DNA of 64,000 nt from Poa pratensis (Eukaryota > Streptophyta > Magnoliopsida > Poales > Poaceae), in the NCBI GenBank assembly GCA_947311845.1, contig CAMZMU010000116.1, positions 4,569,414-4,633,413 of the forward strand, in the 5' to 3' direction. The position numbers and the translations under genes were made by a program. This document shows positions 34,450-46,099 of the stretch, piece by piece. The notes under the pieces were generated by a model. It did no database searches, was not told the DNA's origin, and saw only the letters and a list, made by a program, of their open reading frames with translations. Positions within the stretch are counted from its first letter, which is position 1. The number at the start of each line of letters is the position of its first letter.

Positions 34450-34773
34450 ATGGCCGGGGAAGTGGAGCAAGAGCAGAGTCACAGCCGGCATGAACGGCAA
34501 TATCATCATGGACGAGCTAGTCGCCGGCCGCCCATGGACTCCAGCTGGGTGGAAGTCAGGAATATCAATAGCCATGCGGCGTTCATGGGGTACCTGTCCT
34601 CAGCCGTGACGGGGCTGGGTTTCCTGGTGTTCACGTGGACCAATATCTTTGCTACTGGTATTTGCTTGTTTATGATCGATATGGAGTTCCGCATTTGTGC
34701 CTTTCTTCATTTCATGACTGGGTTTCTTCATTCATGGGCGACACCGCCGCGCCCGTTGCATTGCTTTGTGTAG
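34450..34773 (+). pseudogene. BLE2-like N-terminal exon fragment, truncated paralogue
   Basis: The 107-codon frame begins MAGEVEQEQSHSRHERQYHH. Residues ~29-61 (SSWVEVRNINSHAAF.. MGYLSSAVTGLGFLVFTWTN) align with exon 1 of the BLE2-like gene ([20 protein letters not shown]). After TWT the similarity ends exactly where the conserved VVLLGGFVS should follow, and the remaining ~45 residues are unrelated. No further BLE2 exons occur downstream on this strand. It is head-to-head with the intact gene, ATGs 2.5 kb apart, suggesting an inverted duplication later truncated. It keeps an ATG and a TATA box, so a short membrane peptide could still be expressed. Confidence 0.72.
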
Positions 34774-35949
34774 TGGTATTAGATGCATCGATGTAATTTT
34801 TTCTTGCAATTGGTTTCCTCAGTATGGAGTGTTTCTATGCTTTGGTAGTAATACATGCAGGTATGGAATGTATACATAGGATTACATAGATAAATGTGGT
34901 TGCATTATTGAAAATGATACATGTAGAAGTATCTCATATATAGTGGCACATTACAGGAAGATAAAATATAAAATATAGCGCTGGATGGTAAAACTACTAC
35001 AGATAACTTCCTTATTATAAAAGGAGAACCAAATACTAAAAGGGCAACATCAAGTGGCAGGAGTACTGCAGCTTAATGTCTACATCCGTGATGTTCTTCT
35101 AATGTTGCTCAGTTGATGTATTTGGTGGCGGTGGAAGATAAAAATCCAAATGAACGTGACCTCACCCAGAGGAGATCAAAAAAATGAAGAATCTTATGGC
35201 TGAATCTCTAAATCAGCTAGATATACTCTGTTTTTCTTATGCAAAAGAAGCAACATGAATGTATTGTGAGAACAACTGCACTTTTTGAAAAAAAACTGCT
35301 ACAATAATTGTAAAAATATGCCCAAAGTTGAAATTCACATGCTCATTTGTGGGTCCTCTCGACATAAGAATATCGTCAGAAAAGTATACTGACAATCGCA
35401 CACAATGATAGATGTGGCAAGGCTGAGGTCAGGAAAATACATCTATACATTTAAAGAACAACCATTGCACTAAACACATATGAAATTATGTGGTGTTATA
35501 ACCAAACAAAACATATAGTGGAGGTATATGGCAGAAAGTTGAAAGCGATGTAAATCATAAATGTCAATTGTCTATGTATATACAAAGTCTAACTATCTTG
35601 CCTTTTGCGTATTCCGGGAAGAGAGATTTACTTAGTTTTATCCAATGTTGACCGAAAGAAATAAATTTACAACAATATGAAAATAAATATGTAAGGTAGT
35701 AAAAGTAGGAAAAAAGATATAGTAGGGGATAATTAGAGGGTAGGAGTAAATAAGTAATTTTAAAGTCGTTATTTGTGCGCAATGTAGACCGTTAAGAAGT
35801 AGTTAAAAAATACACGGGAAGTAAATTTTTTTTAGAAAAAAGTAGTGGTAAACCGTTAAGAAGTAGTTAAAAAAAAACGGGAAGCAAAAGTTTTAAAAAA
35901 AAGTAGTGGTAATTTGAATATAGAGAAGTGGGGAATAAAATTGTTCAAT
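34774..35949. other. AT-rich intergenic DNA, no recognised feature
   Basis: No domain-bearing frame or paired terminal repeat was found. GTAAACCGTTAAGAAGTAGTTAAAAAA occurs in two imperfect copies near 35790 and 35850, a small tandem duplication. Confidence 0.45.
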
Positions 35950-36150
35950 TGTACCGGAGAACCGATTTGCAATTTGGGGAAAATGCGGGGACTTTGCTGG
36001 AAAAATGTTTTATTCCGGGAGGCCGGCTCACATTTTTTTGGAAAGCGTGAGGACTTTTTTGCAAAAAAAGGGGCGCGGGGGCTTTTCTGCAAAAATGTTT
36101 TATTTTGGAGGACCGATTAACATTTTTTGGAAAACGTGAGGACTTTACTA
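35950..36150. repeat. 90-bp tandem repeat
   Basis: AAAAATGTTTTATT recurs at 36001 and 36091, each followed by GAGG(A/C)CGG..CATTTTTTGGAAA(G/A)CGTGAGGACTTT. A partial third unit lies at 35950-35999. The period is 90 bp with moderate divergence. Confidence 0.75.
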
Positions 36151-36499
36151 CAAAGAAGCGGTACATCTATATGTCCGCCGAAATAAAAAGGTTAGAACAT
36201 GGAAGTTGTTTGGTAGGGCGATATACATCTACTCGTGAGAGGAAAATTCGAACGGACGACTGAGTGCGACGAATTTGACAAAACGTGCCAAATATTTTTG
36301 CGAACTTGGATACAAAATTGAGAAGCTAGAGTTGATAAAACTCGGAACCGAAAGGATTTTTATGGCAAAAACAGAACAAAAAAAGTGCCACAGTACCAGT
36401 GACGGTAGATGTGCGTACTATAGCACCTACAGTACCGGTGACGTGGACGCCTCCACAGCTCGCTCAGGAGGTCAGCTTTGATGGGAAAGGATTTTTCTG

Positions 36500-37035
36500 G
36501 GATTTTTCTGAGCCGGTTGACCCAAGCCCGGTCAACCAGCTCACACTCTTGCTCAAACCATTGAGCTTGGTGACACGCTGTTCGGAAAGGACGTATTTAC
36601 GCTGGTAACAACGGCCTGAGACTCGCGATGTGGGACTAATTGCCCGCGTATTGCGTTATCCGGCCGCAGCGGACGTCGTGGGCTCGGCCCGGTGTAGATG
36701 GGCTCTCCACGAAAGGGCCGAAAGCTAACGCTGCGAGTGTCACCCAGCCGCGAACGAGGCCCGGTGTGCATGAGCTCTCTTTTTCTTTTCCAGAGTGCTC
36801 TCCGCGAAAGCCGTGACGTAGCATGCATACGAACGTGGTTACACTAAAAAAAACATAATGCATACGAACGTGGTTAGACCTGATTGCCAATGATAGAAAT
36901 AACTTCTCTTTTCTTAGTCTGAGGACGAAAAAAAATTAAGGTCGGCCGAACTAAAAAAAATGATGTAAAGACTAAAACAGTGACCGAGACATTAACACTA
37001 TATATGATTCATAATCACTTAATGCAATACAAGTA
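36500..37035 (+). repeat. Module P, copy 1 (unclassified dispersed GC-rich repeat)
   Basis: It contains the diagnostic strings GACCCAAGCCCGGTCA, TTACGCTGGTAAC, GATGTGGGACTAATTG, CCGGCCGCAGCGGACGTCGT and GGGCTCGGCCCGGTGTAGAT. A tail ending in ATATATGATTCATAATCACT follows. The tail is shared with copy 5 (48260-48370) but interrupted there, so this is the fullest copy. No coding potential is apparent. Confidence 0.7.
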
Positions 37036-37263
37036 TAAATATATTTAAATATAAGTAAAACCTAAATACATATCAATGGCAAATCTTTTTTTTTTTTGAA
37101 AACCTTCCATCATTTTCTAAATACTTCTGGATATCTCTTGCTCGATTTAGCACATCATGAAGTTCTCAATAAGCGACCATAGACATATTTTTTAACTACT
37201 CAGACTTGATTATTTTTCTAGCCTAGAAGTCCCTTTCAATTGTTTTCCCACCATCGTTAAAAG

Positions 37264-37469
37264 CAGGGGCGGATCTAGGACCCCAAAAAGGGGGGTGCCA
37301 AAGTTAACTATACAATGTGGGAACAACAAAAATTCAGTATATCGTTAGTTTTTTACGAAAAAATACATTACAAATATATAATCTAGCTTAAATATATACA
37401 ATACGAAGTGTTTTGCATTTTTGGAGGGGGTGCCATGGCACCCATGGACCCCCCCTAGATCTGCCCCTG
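37264..37469. mobile_element. hAT-type MITE, 206 bp
   Basis: Terminal inverted repeats CAGGGGCGGATCTAGG and CCTAGATCTGCCCCTG bound the element. The flanking 8-mers GTTAAAAG (37256-37263) and GGTAAAAG (37470-37477) differ at one base. GGGGGGTGCCA is inverted near the other end. Ends resemble those of the 9396-9562 MITE (CAGTGGCGGACCTAGG), so both belong to the same broad hAT group. Confidence 0.88.
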
Positions 37470-37779
37470 GGTAAAAGTAATGCCAAATCAATGGGACAAT
37501 AAACTGTGAATAACATGATAAGGCTTTCAAATATCAAAACAATCGCTAAGACAACAAATTGCAATTACTGCTACTCGTGTCGTCGAGTCCGAATTATTTG
37601 AAGGACAATAACATGGATTAACAAAAAATAGTGGATCTTATTTCTCGTTCCCAAATCTTCTCCAAGTTCCAGTGCACACGTGCTTTCATTAGAGGGTATG
37701 GGGAAGCTTTTTATTGAATTTTACATAGTAAGCATGTTACTTCCTATATCGAACAAAGTAATCCTACGGACTACGGTTG

Positions 37780-37808
37780 CACGTGCTTTGCACGTGTCCA
37801 ATAACTAG
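37780..37808 (+). mobile_element. Helitron 3' terminus (plus strand)
   Basis: The perfect hairpin CACGTGC-TTT-GCACGTG (37780-37796) is followed by TCCAATAA and CTAG at 37805-37808, then T. The matching 5' TC end was not located to the left. A decayed copy of the same terminus lies near 45765-45796. Confidence 0.6.
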
Positions 37809-38039
37809 TATTCATAATTACAAGCCATAATTATCTAATTTCTAGATTGGACATTAATGTTATTTAAAAATTATTTCGATTAACATATTACTCTTAACAT
37901 TGTTTTGACCAAGTTTAGCGTAACAACCCCGGTTAGTCCTTCCGATCTTGTTAGGTTTATATTTACTACATGCATAAACACATTTACAATGTAAATTAAC
38001 CAGATACCGACATTACTTTATACATTAAAAACAAACAAA

Positions 38040-38715
38040 ATATGTATATGTTTTGAAGCATTAAAACTTATTGCTGATAGATAAAAAATATATAAAAAAA
38101 GGGTTTACAGATGAGAGCTAGCTGCCATTTGTGCTTGACTTTAATCGGCGGTCGCCCGCGTGGCGGCCCATGATATATCCATTGCTGGAGCGATGCCCCC
38201 AACATATTTGTTGTGCTGGACTGACTAAAGACCCAAGCCCGGTCAGCTAGCTTCATTGTATGCTCTCACCATGAGCTCGGTGAGACGTTGCTCGAAGAGG
38301 GCGTATTTACGCTGGTAACTGCGGCCTGATGCTAGCGATGTGGGACTAATTGTCCGCGTATTGCGTTTTCCGGCCGCAGCGGACGTCGTGGGCTCGGCCC
38401 GGTATAGATGGGCCCTCCGCGAAATAGCCGAAAGCAAACGCTGCAAGTTTCACCCAGCCGCGAACGAGGCCCGGTGTGCATGCAGCTGAGCTCTTTTTTT
38501 CTTTTCCAGAGTGCTCTCCGCGGAAGCCGTGACGTACCATGCATACGAACGTGGTTACACTAAAAAAAAAAAAAACAGAATGCATACGAATGTGGTTGAG
38601 CTGAATTCTTCGGACCCGAGTATGTGCAGCATGCATCTGTCTCGTCTAAAGAGCTTAGACCTGATTGCCAACGGTAAAAATAACTTCTTTTTCTTACTAC
38701 CCTAGTCTAATGGCG
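38040..38715 (+). repeat. Module P, copy 2
   Basis: It carries ACAGATGAGAGCTAGCTGCC, GATATATCCATTGCTGGAGC and GACCCAAGCCCGGTCAG, then the GATGTGGGACTAATTG and GGCCGCAGCGGACGTCGT core. It ends in the CATACGAACGTGGTTACAC and TTGCCAACGGTAAAAATAAC tail. It is cut off at 38720 by the 3' LTR of the Gypsy-type element. Confidence 0.75.
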
Positions 38716-38720
38716 AATGT

Positions 38721-39294
38721 GGTGTTGATGGAGACTCCGGAGGGGGGGATGGAGGAGCCTTCCGGAGGTGATCCGGTGGCGTTTCCCCCCTCCAATCTTC
38801 TCCGGCGACGGCCTTCTGACTCTCTGTTTCGTGGTTTTGTGTTTCTCCGCCGCCTCCTCTCGAAACTCCTCGGGGACTATTTTTATAGTCGGTTTTAGGT
38901 CAAGACGAAATCGGTGGAGAAAAGATCAACGGCAACGGAGCATCGAGGCTCCAGAAGGTGGGCCCCACGTGGCCAGGTACTGTGGCCACGTGGGCCACCC
39001 CTTTTGGGCCTCGAGCCTCCGTTTGTTCGCTTCCTTCGCTCCCAGGTCTTCTTCCTTCCAAATATTGATGCTCCTAAATTTGCAGGTCATTTGGACGTCG
39101 TTTGGGTCCCTGAAACATCAAAATATAGAAAATAGGGTTTTCTGCCTGTGCAGGGTTAATTCCAAAAAATAGGGGAACTTGTGAAATATTCCCAAAATCA
39201 TTATAAAACATTGATATAACCCTTATATGATGCAAATATGATTGGAATATGAATAAAATAATGCAAAGTTCATGTATGCATTTTACATGCATCA
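38721..39294 (-). repeat. Partial 3' LTR
   Basis: It matches 44215-44791 closely from GTGTTGATGGAGACTCCGG to the TGATGCATGTAAAATGC start (on the minus strand). The missing 3' part would have extended left of 38721, where module P sequence begins instead. Confidence 0.9.
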
Positions 39295-39308
39295 GCATCC
39301 CCAAGCTT
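39295..39308 (-). promoter_or_regulatory. Polypurine tract of the Gypsy-type element
   Basis: On the minus strand AAGCTTGGGGATGC directly abuts the TGATG start of the 3' LTR, the position where plus-strand DNA synthesis is primed. Confidence 0.8.
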
Positions 39309-41821
39309 AACCATGCTCGTCCTCGAGTATGAAGGTGATAAAACTAACATGGACTTTGCATTTAATACTATCAATGGATATCAAAGATGATTACTATTGC
39401 TACATAGAGTCAAATGGTTCATTCTTAAAAGAGGTAGCAATATGCAAGATAGTTTATGAAGTGATATCAAATATTCAATGTAAGGATGTTCAATGATAAT
39501 TCACAAAGTGTAACATAAATGAAAAAGTACTATGGACCACAGTATGCATAATGATAAGTAAGAACATCCTATAATGGTCATAGAGTGTAGATGAAAATCT
39601 GAATATAAAAGGTGGACACTTTGGAAAGATATATATATGAGTAGAGGTAAAACATGAATAAGTTTCATCTAACTTCCAAATGCTCTACTTAAGTTAATGA
39701 TTGTAATGTGGTATTCCTTGGTGTCAAGCTCTCATTGCCCCTATCATAGCATCTTGAATGATTAAGTTTAAAGTGAAAGCAAATATGAGTAATGTGCTTG
39801 ACAAAGTATGGTTGAAAGTCTCATGCCCCTTGAATACGAGTACCTACTCCATGTGTTACTCAACTCGGGAAACAAAGCAAGTTCAATTTAAATATCATTG
39901 TAAGTAAAATAGTATCATCAAGAGCGTCAACTGGGGTACCTCTTGTCCCAGGATATGGAACAAGCCCATATCAAAATGACAAGACAAACAAACATAATGA
40001 ACAATCTCAACACCTTTTTATTTACCATTGGATAGCTTTTTATTGTAAGGTGTATCACAGAAGGTTCACCATAGCATGTAAGTAAATTTCCACCATGAAT
40101 GATGCATGGCTTAGATTAGCGGCCCAGGCGTCTCTCTAACCATTATACAAACTCATTTAAACCTACTCCATTTCCACATTTATTTCACCCATGGTAAGCA
40201 TCCATAAACAAAAGTACATGACATCAACTAAATAAATGAAGTGCAATGTTGAAAGCGTTCCATGTGACAGCACATTTGCTAACTCTCAACCAAAGACATT
40301 TGTCAAGCTCACAACATCATAATTTTAATCACAATGGGTCATGTTCATTAAGTGCAATAAAAGTAAAGTGTGCATCAAGTTCGTGAGACAATCAACAACA
40401 TAAGCATTTTAATTCAGAGGTATAAATAATACAAAATAACATGGTAAACATACTCGGAATAGCATAAAGCTAATAGGTAGATATGGTGGACTCACTGGAA
40501 AAACTTTGGTTGAAGGTGTTGGAAACAAGTTTTGCTTGTTGGAATTTTTGGGCTAGCAAGAGGGAGAAAGTTGACCATCTAAATGCATGCATGAGTGTCC
40601 ATAGAACTAACTAATTCATGTTAAACAAAGTAAAGTAACATTCAGCATCAAAACATGAATAAAAGATAGCTCTTGATAAAACACTAACAAATTATTACTC
40701 ATTAACAAGCTCTTGAATCATGCAACTATATGTATCTTTTAAAATCAACTCAAACATCCCTTTCCCAATCTATAATAGCATCCAACATATTTCAACCCAA
40801 TTTCCAGTAGCTCTCTCATATATAAATGATAATGTGGTGGTCTCTCAAAATAAAAATCAAACCAAAACAAACAAAAAGACGCTCCAAGTTTATGCGATAA
40901 AGTGCATTGATCGAAAAACAGAAGTTAGACGTGTGCAAACCGAGAGTGTGTAGGTCCAGTGGGTTGTCTTCACATCCCCAAGCTTATGGTTTTCACCATC
41001 CTTAGATACTCTTGGTGCATCTCCTCTAATCCCTGTGAAAAAATTCAAAACACCGTTTCTCCCATTTCTTTTCTGTGGGGTGACATTAGTAGTGATAAAC
41101 AAATAGATTTCTTGCTGCATATAATCCTTAGACAAAAATTATATGAATGTCCAGTAAGTGTATTATGTTGTATGCCTACTCATAAACTCAATTGGATCTA
41201 AAATTCAAGTTAAAAGTTCTAAGCATGCATCAAACAAAATGGGACAGAATCTGTCCAGAAAAACAGCAGCAGCAAAACATATTTTTCTACCCTACTTAAA
41301 TTTGTCTAAAAATTCTGAAAAATTCATGCATACAGAGGATGAAAAGTTGCAACTACAGTTTAAATATCAGCTCATTCGGAGTTACAGAATAGGAATTAAA
41401 AATCATACCGTGCACAGATTCGTGCTGGAATAATATCTCCGAATGCTATAAGCAACTTTTTCAAACCAAAATGGGTAAAACTTGGCACTTTATTAAAAAT
41501 TCCAGAAACTAAACTAAAAACCTAAGTCTCTTGTTACAGCAAGAGGACACAAAGAAAATCAAAAATAAAAACAACCGGGTTGCCTCCCGTAAAGCGCTTT
41601 CTTTATAGCCATATAGCTAGGCTTCTTACTTGATATTTAGATGGTTGGAGTGAGGTGGCTTGGCATCCCCAAGCTTGAATTCTTGTACTTATTCGAAATA
41701 TGTAGGGTGAGCCTAGGGGTAACATCCCCAAGCTTGAGTGTTTGTCCCTCTTGATCTTTGGGAAGTGTTTCATGCATAATACCAGGATCCCATGGTGCTC
41801 TCAAGCCAATGAAAATAATAA
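39309..41821 (-). other. Non-coding interior of the Gypsy-type element
   Basis: AT-rich sequence between gag and the polypurine tract, without RT, RNase H or integrase homology in any frame. It includes extra polypurine-like CATCCCCAAGCTT motifs at 40973, 41664 and 41723. Confidence 0.6.
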
Positions 41822-43207
41822 TCAAGTTGAAACCTGTAGAGAGAAAAACAAAACACAAAAGTAATAACAACGAAGTCTAACTTTCTTTCTATGCATTGGC
41901 ATTTTGTATATGAATGAATCATAATAAATAGAATCTTTCCAATGCATATTAACAATAGCTACTTGCAGCCCATAATTATTAGTAGCATAAAGAGGGTTCT
42001 CATCACCTCCTCTCTCATAATAGTTGCAAGTAGTAGAAGTGTATTCAACCATATAACCAATAGAATCATTCAACTTAGATAATTTAGGCACATAAAGAGG
42101 ATTATTAAATTTATTATGGAATTCATTAGCATGCTTCCCTCTTTCAAAATAGTTAATAAGATCAATATCAAGTTTACTATCATGATTGCAACAAAGATTT
42201 GGAACTAAAGATAGTTGCAAATCACATAAGTATTTCTCAACATAAGCAAATTTCTCCTCTATGGTGTAAGTAGGAGAGTTCAAGAACAAAGTAGGACTCT
42301 CATGAGTAAGAGTACTATCACAAACAGCAAGTATATCATTTTTATCCTCGCATAAATTAGTAACAACTAAACATGGAGGATTATCAATAAGCATAGGACC
42401 ATCATCTAAAGCATTATCATATAGCATATTTAAGCAACACTCCTCATTATTATCCATAACTTCACTAGTAGCATTATTAAAAAGTAAAGGAGTATTATTA
42501 GTTTCATCATAATAGCATGGGTTATCATATAGGACCATAGCATTTTCAGTTTCACACTCATCATAACATGGATTCTCATAAATAACAAAAGATTTTTGAG
42601 TTTGAGTGTTACTATCATTTGTTGATGGTGAAGCTAGGAGATCCAACTCTTCCCCAAGCTTAGATTGGAACACATCCATCTCAATCTCCTCTTCACATAC
42701 TTCCTCTTCCAAGGTTATGTTTTCATCATCCTCTTGAGGTTGCACGGGCATCCCCAAGCTTAGGTTCTTATCCTCCTCTTCCTGCAAAATATTAGTGCTC
42801 TCTTGGGGAGTAAAATATTTAAGAAAAACCTTCCTCAAAATACCCCATTCAATAGTGACCGCTTCATCAAGAGATCTGTACCAATCACGAGCATTACCAG
42901 ATAAAGACAAATATAACAGATTCCTTTTTACTTGATCATCGAAATACCAGGAAGCCTAAATAAACCACATATTCTTCAATTCTCTCCACGTGTTCACGTG
43001 GAGACTTAGTTCCATCCCCTGTAAATGGATTTTCATAACTCTTTTAACATGACCATAGGGAATTTTATATCTCACTTTAGGTACCTCAGACACAGTAGTT
43101 TCAACCACTTTAGGAGTAGTGGCATAAGCACTTTCATATAAAGCAAGATGCAGCGAGGTACGATTCATAAATGCCATAGTAACAATGAGATAAAATTCAG
43201 CTTTCAA
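41822..43207 (-). pseudogene. gag remnant with acidic, repetitive C-terminal extension
   Basis: 43150-42950 encodes the gag N-terminal region in broken frames (YAYATTPKVVETTVSEVPKV-like segment, FTGDGT and PREHVERIEEY). 42910 onward reads LSLSGNARDWYRSLDEAVTIEW, the retrotransposon gag core. The remaining ~300 residues are acidic and carry repeats (YENPCYDE, YDNPCYYDE, YDNALDD, IDNPPC), with no zinc knuckle. The frame break near 42910-42956 prevents a full-length product. It ends at 41822. Confidence 0.8.
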
Positions 43208-43243
43208 GTTTCCTTACCAAACTTCTTACCAATAGCGCTACGC

Positions 43244-43261
43244 TCCCCGGCAACGGCGCCA
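43244..43261 (-). promoter_or_regulatory. Primer-binding site of the Gypsy-type element
   Basis: TGGCGCCGTTGCCGGGGA on the minus strand, 11 nt inside the end of the 5' LTR. This is a common primer-binding sequence in grass Gypsy elements, complementary to a tRNA 3' end (tRNA-Asp to my recollection). Confidence 0.8.
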
Positions 43262-43272
43262 GAAAAGTATCT

Positions 43273-44791
43273 TGATGACTCCCAAGTGCAGGAGATCAAT
43301 TGTAGTACCTTTCGATTAGAAAAGGTTGTCGAACCCACGAGAAGCTGAAGGTATTGGTTAGCAAGATTGATAAATAAAACAATGAAAGATGCAAGTGTTT
43401 TTGATATTTTTTGGATGTATGGATGCAATGCTGAAAATAAATAGTAGCAAGTGACAGCTCTCAAAGAGAGAAAGCCCAATCCTCTATGTGGCAAGAGGAC
43501 AAGCTCAAGTGATGTGTTACTTATATGTGGAAAACGTTCCCGAGGGCGGCATGGATATTGCTAGGCATATAGATTTATTAAACAACACGTTGAATATCTT
43601 GTCAAGTTTTAATCATCTTTGGACGGGGCCATTGTTAGGTAAAGCTAAATAAATAAACTAAACCCCTTATGATGGATCATGTGGCCAAGTAAATGACTGC
43701 ACAAGAATTATTAAGACAAAAAGTCCCACCATAGCATTACACTCTAAGGTCCCCGATACTAATACCCTCATAATGCAACTTCATGACTCGGTCATGGGTT
43801 TACGTGTCCTCCCAAGTCTCCCTCAATTCATTACACTACGGTGTTCTCCTATGAGCCCATATAGGTGAAGTGTTGTGCAGTCGACGTTCGCACAACACCA
43901 TCATAGAATCACATAAAAGATAAACTCTTGACAAAATACGAACACATGTTATATATAAATCATTGCCAATTCATCTTATGCCCTCAGGAACATATGGGAA
44001 CTACTCACAATGTGCAAACATGATAATATTCAGTGGCATAAGTGGAACAACACAATCTGAAAATATAACTTCACCACCAAATAATTGCAAGTACTCAATC
44101 ACAAACATGAATAGTAGCACAAGACAAGTATCTAGGGTATAGCAACTCTCAAACTACGAGGTGGATGAAGTGTATCACGAAAATGGTGATGGAGATGGTG
44201 CTGGTCTTGACGGCGGTGTTGATGGAGACTCCGGAGGGGGGGATGGAGGAGCCTTCCGGAGGTGATCCGGCGGCGTTTCCCCCCTCCAATCTTCTCCGGC
44301 GACGGCCTTCTGACTCTCTGTTTCGTGGTTTTGTGTTTCTCCGCCGCCTCCTCTTGAAACTCCTCGGGGGACTATTTTTATAGTCGGTTTTAGGTCAAGA
44401 CGAAGTCGGTAGAGAAAAGATCGACGACAACGGAGCATCGAGGCTCCAGAAGGTGGGCCCCACGCGGCCAGGTACTGTGGCCGCGTGGGCTACCCCTTTT
44501 GGGCCTCGAGCCTCCGTTTGTTCGCTTCCTTCGCTCCCAGGTCTTCTTCCTTCCAAATATTGATGCTCCTAAATTTACAGGTCATTTGGACGTCGTTTGG
44601 GTGCCTGAAATATCAAAAATATAGAAAATAGGGTTTTCTGCCTGCGCAGGGTTAATTCCAGAAAAATAGGGGAACTTGTGAAATATTCTCAAAATCATTA
44701 TAAAACATTGATATAACCCTTATATGATGCAAATATGATTGAAATATGAATAAAATAATGCAAAGTTCATGTATGCATTTTACATGCATCA
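43273..44791 (-). repeat. 5' LTR, full length (1519 bp)
   Basis: It starts TGATGCATGTAAAATGC at 44791 and ends GGGAGTCATCA at 43273 on the minus strand. The five terminal bases at each end form an inverted repeat (TGATG/CATCA). Confidence 0.85.
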
Positions 44792-45016
44792 CGCCTACGG
44801 GTCCTTGGTATGTTTGTGGCATGCGGGCTTGGTGCCGCACAATTCGCCTTCTTCTGCGGATGACTTTGAGAAGATTGAAACAAAAAAAAAGATTTAACAA
44901 TGGAGCTAGCTTCCAGGTTAGACTAACGTATCGATTAGTCATATGAACATATGGTTCTAATGACCGGCCGTCGGCATGACAACTTCCATGCTCAATACTG
45001 TACTTAACAGCCTGCC

Positions 45017-45474
45017 TGTCGTGGGGTTACTCTTGGACTACCCCACGGTAAGGATACCTGGGGCACGCCAAGCCTATCAACCTTATGACGAGGGCCCAAG
45101 GAAGGCTCAAGGAGGACGACGTGCGGCCCAAGATAGTCGACGGATAGGTCATGCGACTCCTACCATGCTTGTAAAACGCCATCGGCACCGTTCACCTGAG
45201 ACCCAGCCTACTATATAAAGGCTGGGAGGGTCCCTCGTCTAGGGTAAGCTCATAGCCGCCACCACAAACCCTAGCGAGATTGCCATCTCGCCATTGTAGC
45301 CACAACTCGCCAATTAATACCAGACAAGCAGGAAGTAGGGTGTTATCCTCCGGGAGCCTGAACCTGGGTAAACGCCTTGCTTGTCAGCCGTCGTGATCAC
45401 CAGCGCTCATCTCTCTCACCCTCAATCAACCCGGGGTACACAACCCAGTGATTTGCCGAGTCCACCCCTCGTCA
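45017..45474 (+). mobile_element. Solo LTR, 458 bp, with perfect 5-bp target duplication
   Basis: It begins TGTCGTGGGGTTACTC and ends CCCCTCGTCA. The pentamer CTGCC flanks it on both sides (45012-45016 and 45475-45479). It contains a TATA box (ACTATATAAAGGCTGGGAGG near 45210) and a leader typical of grass LTRs. The interior and second LTR have been lost by LTR-LTR recombination. The plus orientation is assigned from the TATA box. Confidence 0.9.
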
Positions 45475-45489
45475 CTGCCAGTCTACATT

Positions 45490-45960
45490 AAACGGCCGGC
45501 TAGCTCGACTGTAGGCTACCACCATTTGAGTTCGGTGACGTAAATCACCGGAGCGACCTAATTAACCTGGACACGCTTTGCTCGTACTAGCGATGTGGGA
45601 CAAGTTTATGCGCTTTCCGTTTGTGTCTAGCAACTACGCCGCCTTCTCCCACCAATGCACACATGCTTCCACTAGAGGCTAGGAGAATTGCAAGCTATAT
45701 TTATACTATTGCTAGAACAGTTATTAATGTTATTTAAAACAATTTATTTAGATCAACATATAAGTTTGCACGTTCTTTGGACGCATCCAATAATTAGTAT
45801 TCAGAATTATATGCCGTATTTATCAAATTAGATAAGTCGGTAATGTTATTTACAAATAATATTTAGATCAACATACGACTCTTAGCACAATTTCAAAGAA
45901 GTTTAACATAACAATCCCGATTAGTCCTTCCAATGTTGTTAGGCTTATTTACCCTCCGTC
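45490..45960 (+). repeat. Module P copy 3 plus Helitron-end relic and module S (diverged)
   Basis: ACGGCCGGCTAGCTCGACTG, GAGTTCGGTGACG and GCGATGTGGGACAA echo module P. TGCACACATGCTTCCACTAGAGG and TTGCACGTTCTTTGGACGCA (decayed hairpin) with ATCCAATAATTAGT follow, then AACAATCCCGATTAGTCCTTCC. This matches the order seen at 37650-37960. Confidence 0.6.
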
Positions 45961-46099
45961 AAATCATGTCAGTGTTTGGCCTCTGGACACCCAAAGGCAA
46001 TATGTCTAGACAAGTAAATTCGGCTCCTGAGCATGGTAGTAAAACAGTTCCAAAGGATAGGAGAACTTTTAAGCTCCTCTCTTGGATAATAATCACGTT

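Larger units (their letters stand above)
38721..44791 (-). mobile_element. Gypsy-type LTR retrotransposon lacking pol (LARD-like), 3' LTR truncated
   Basis: Two copies of the same LTR sequence lie in direct orientation. The 5' LTR (43273-44791, 1519 bp) starts TGATG and ends CATCA on the minus strand. The partial 3' LTR (38721-39294) keeps only the first ~574 bp. A primer-binding site follows the 5' LTR and a polypurine tract precedes the 3' LTR. The ~4-kb interior holds a broken gag and AT-rich filler but no protease, RT, RNase H or integrase, so the element was non-autonomous. The truncated 3' LTR means no target duplication can be read. Confidence 0.9.

Noticed and set aside
37780..37808. 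Full Helitron boundaries for the plus-strand terminus at 37808
   Set aside because: Several TCTAT-type starts exist upstream, but none is preceded by a consistent insertion site or supported by a second copy, so only the 3' end is annotated.
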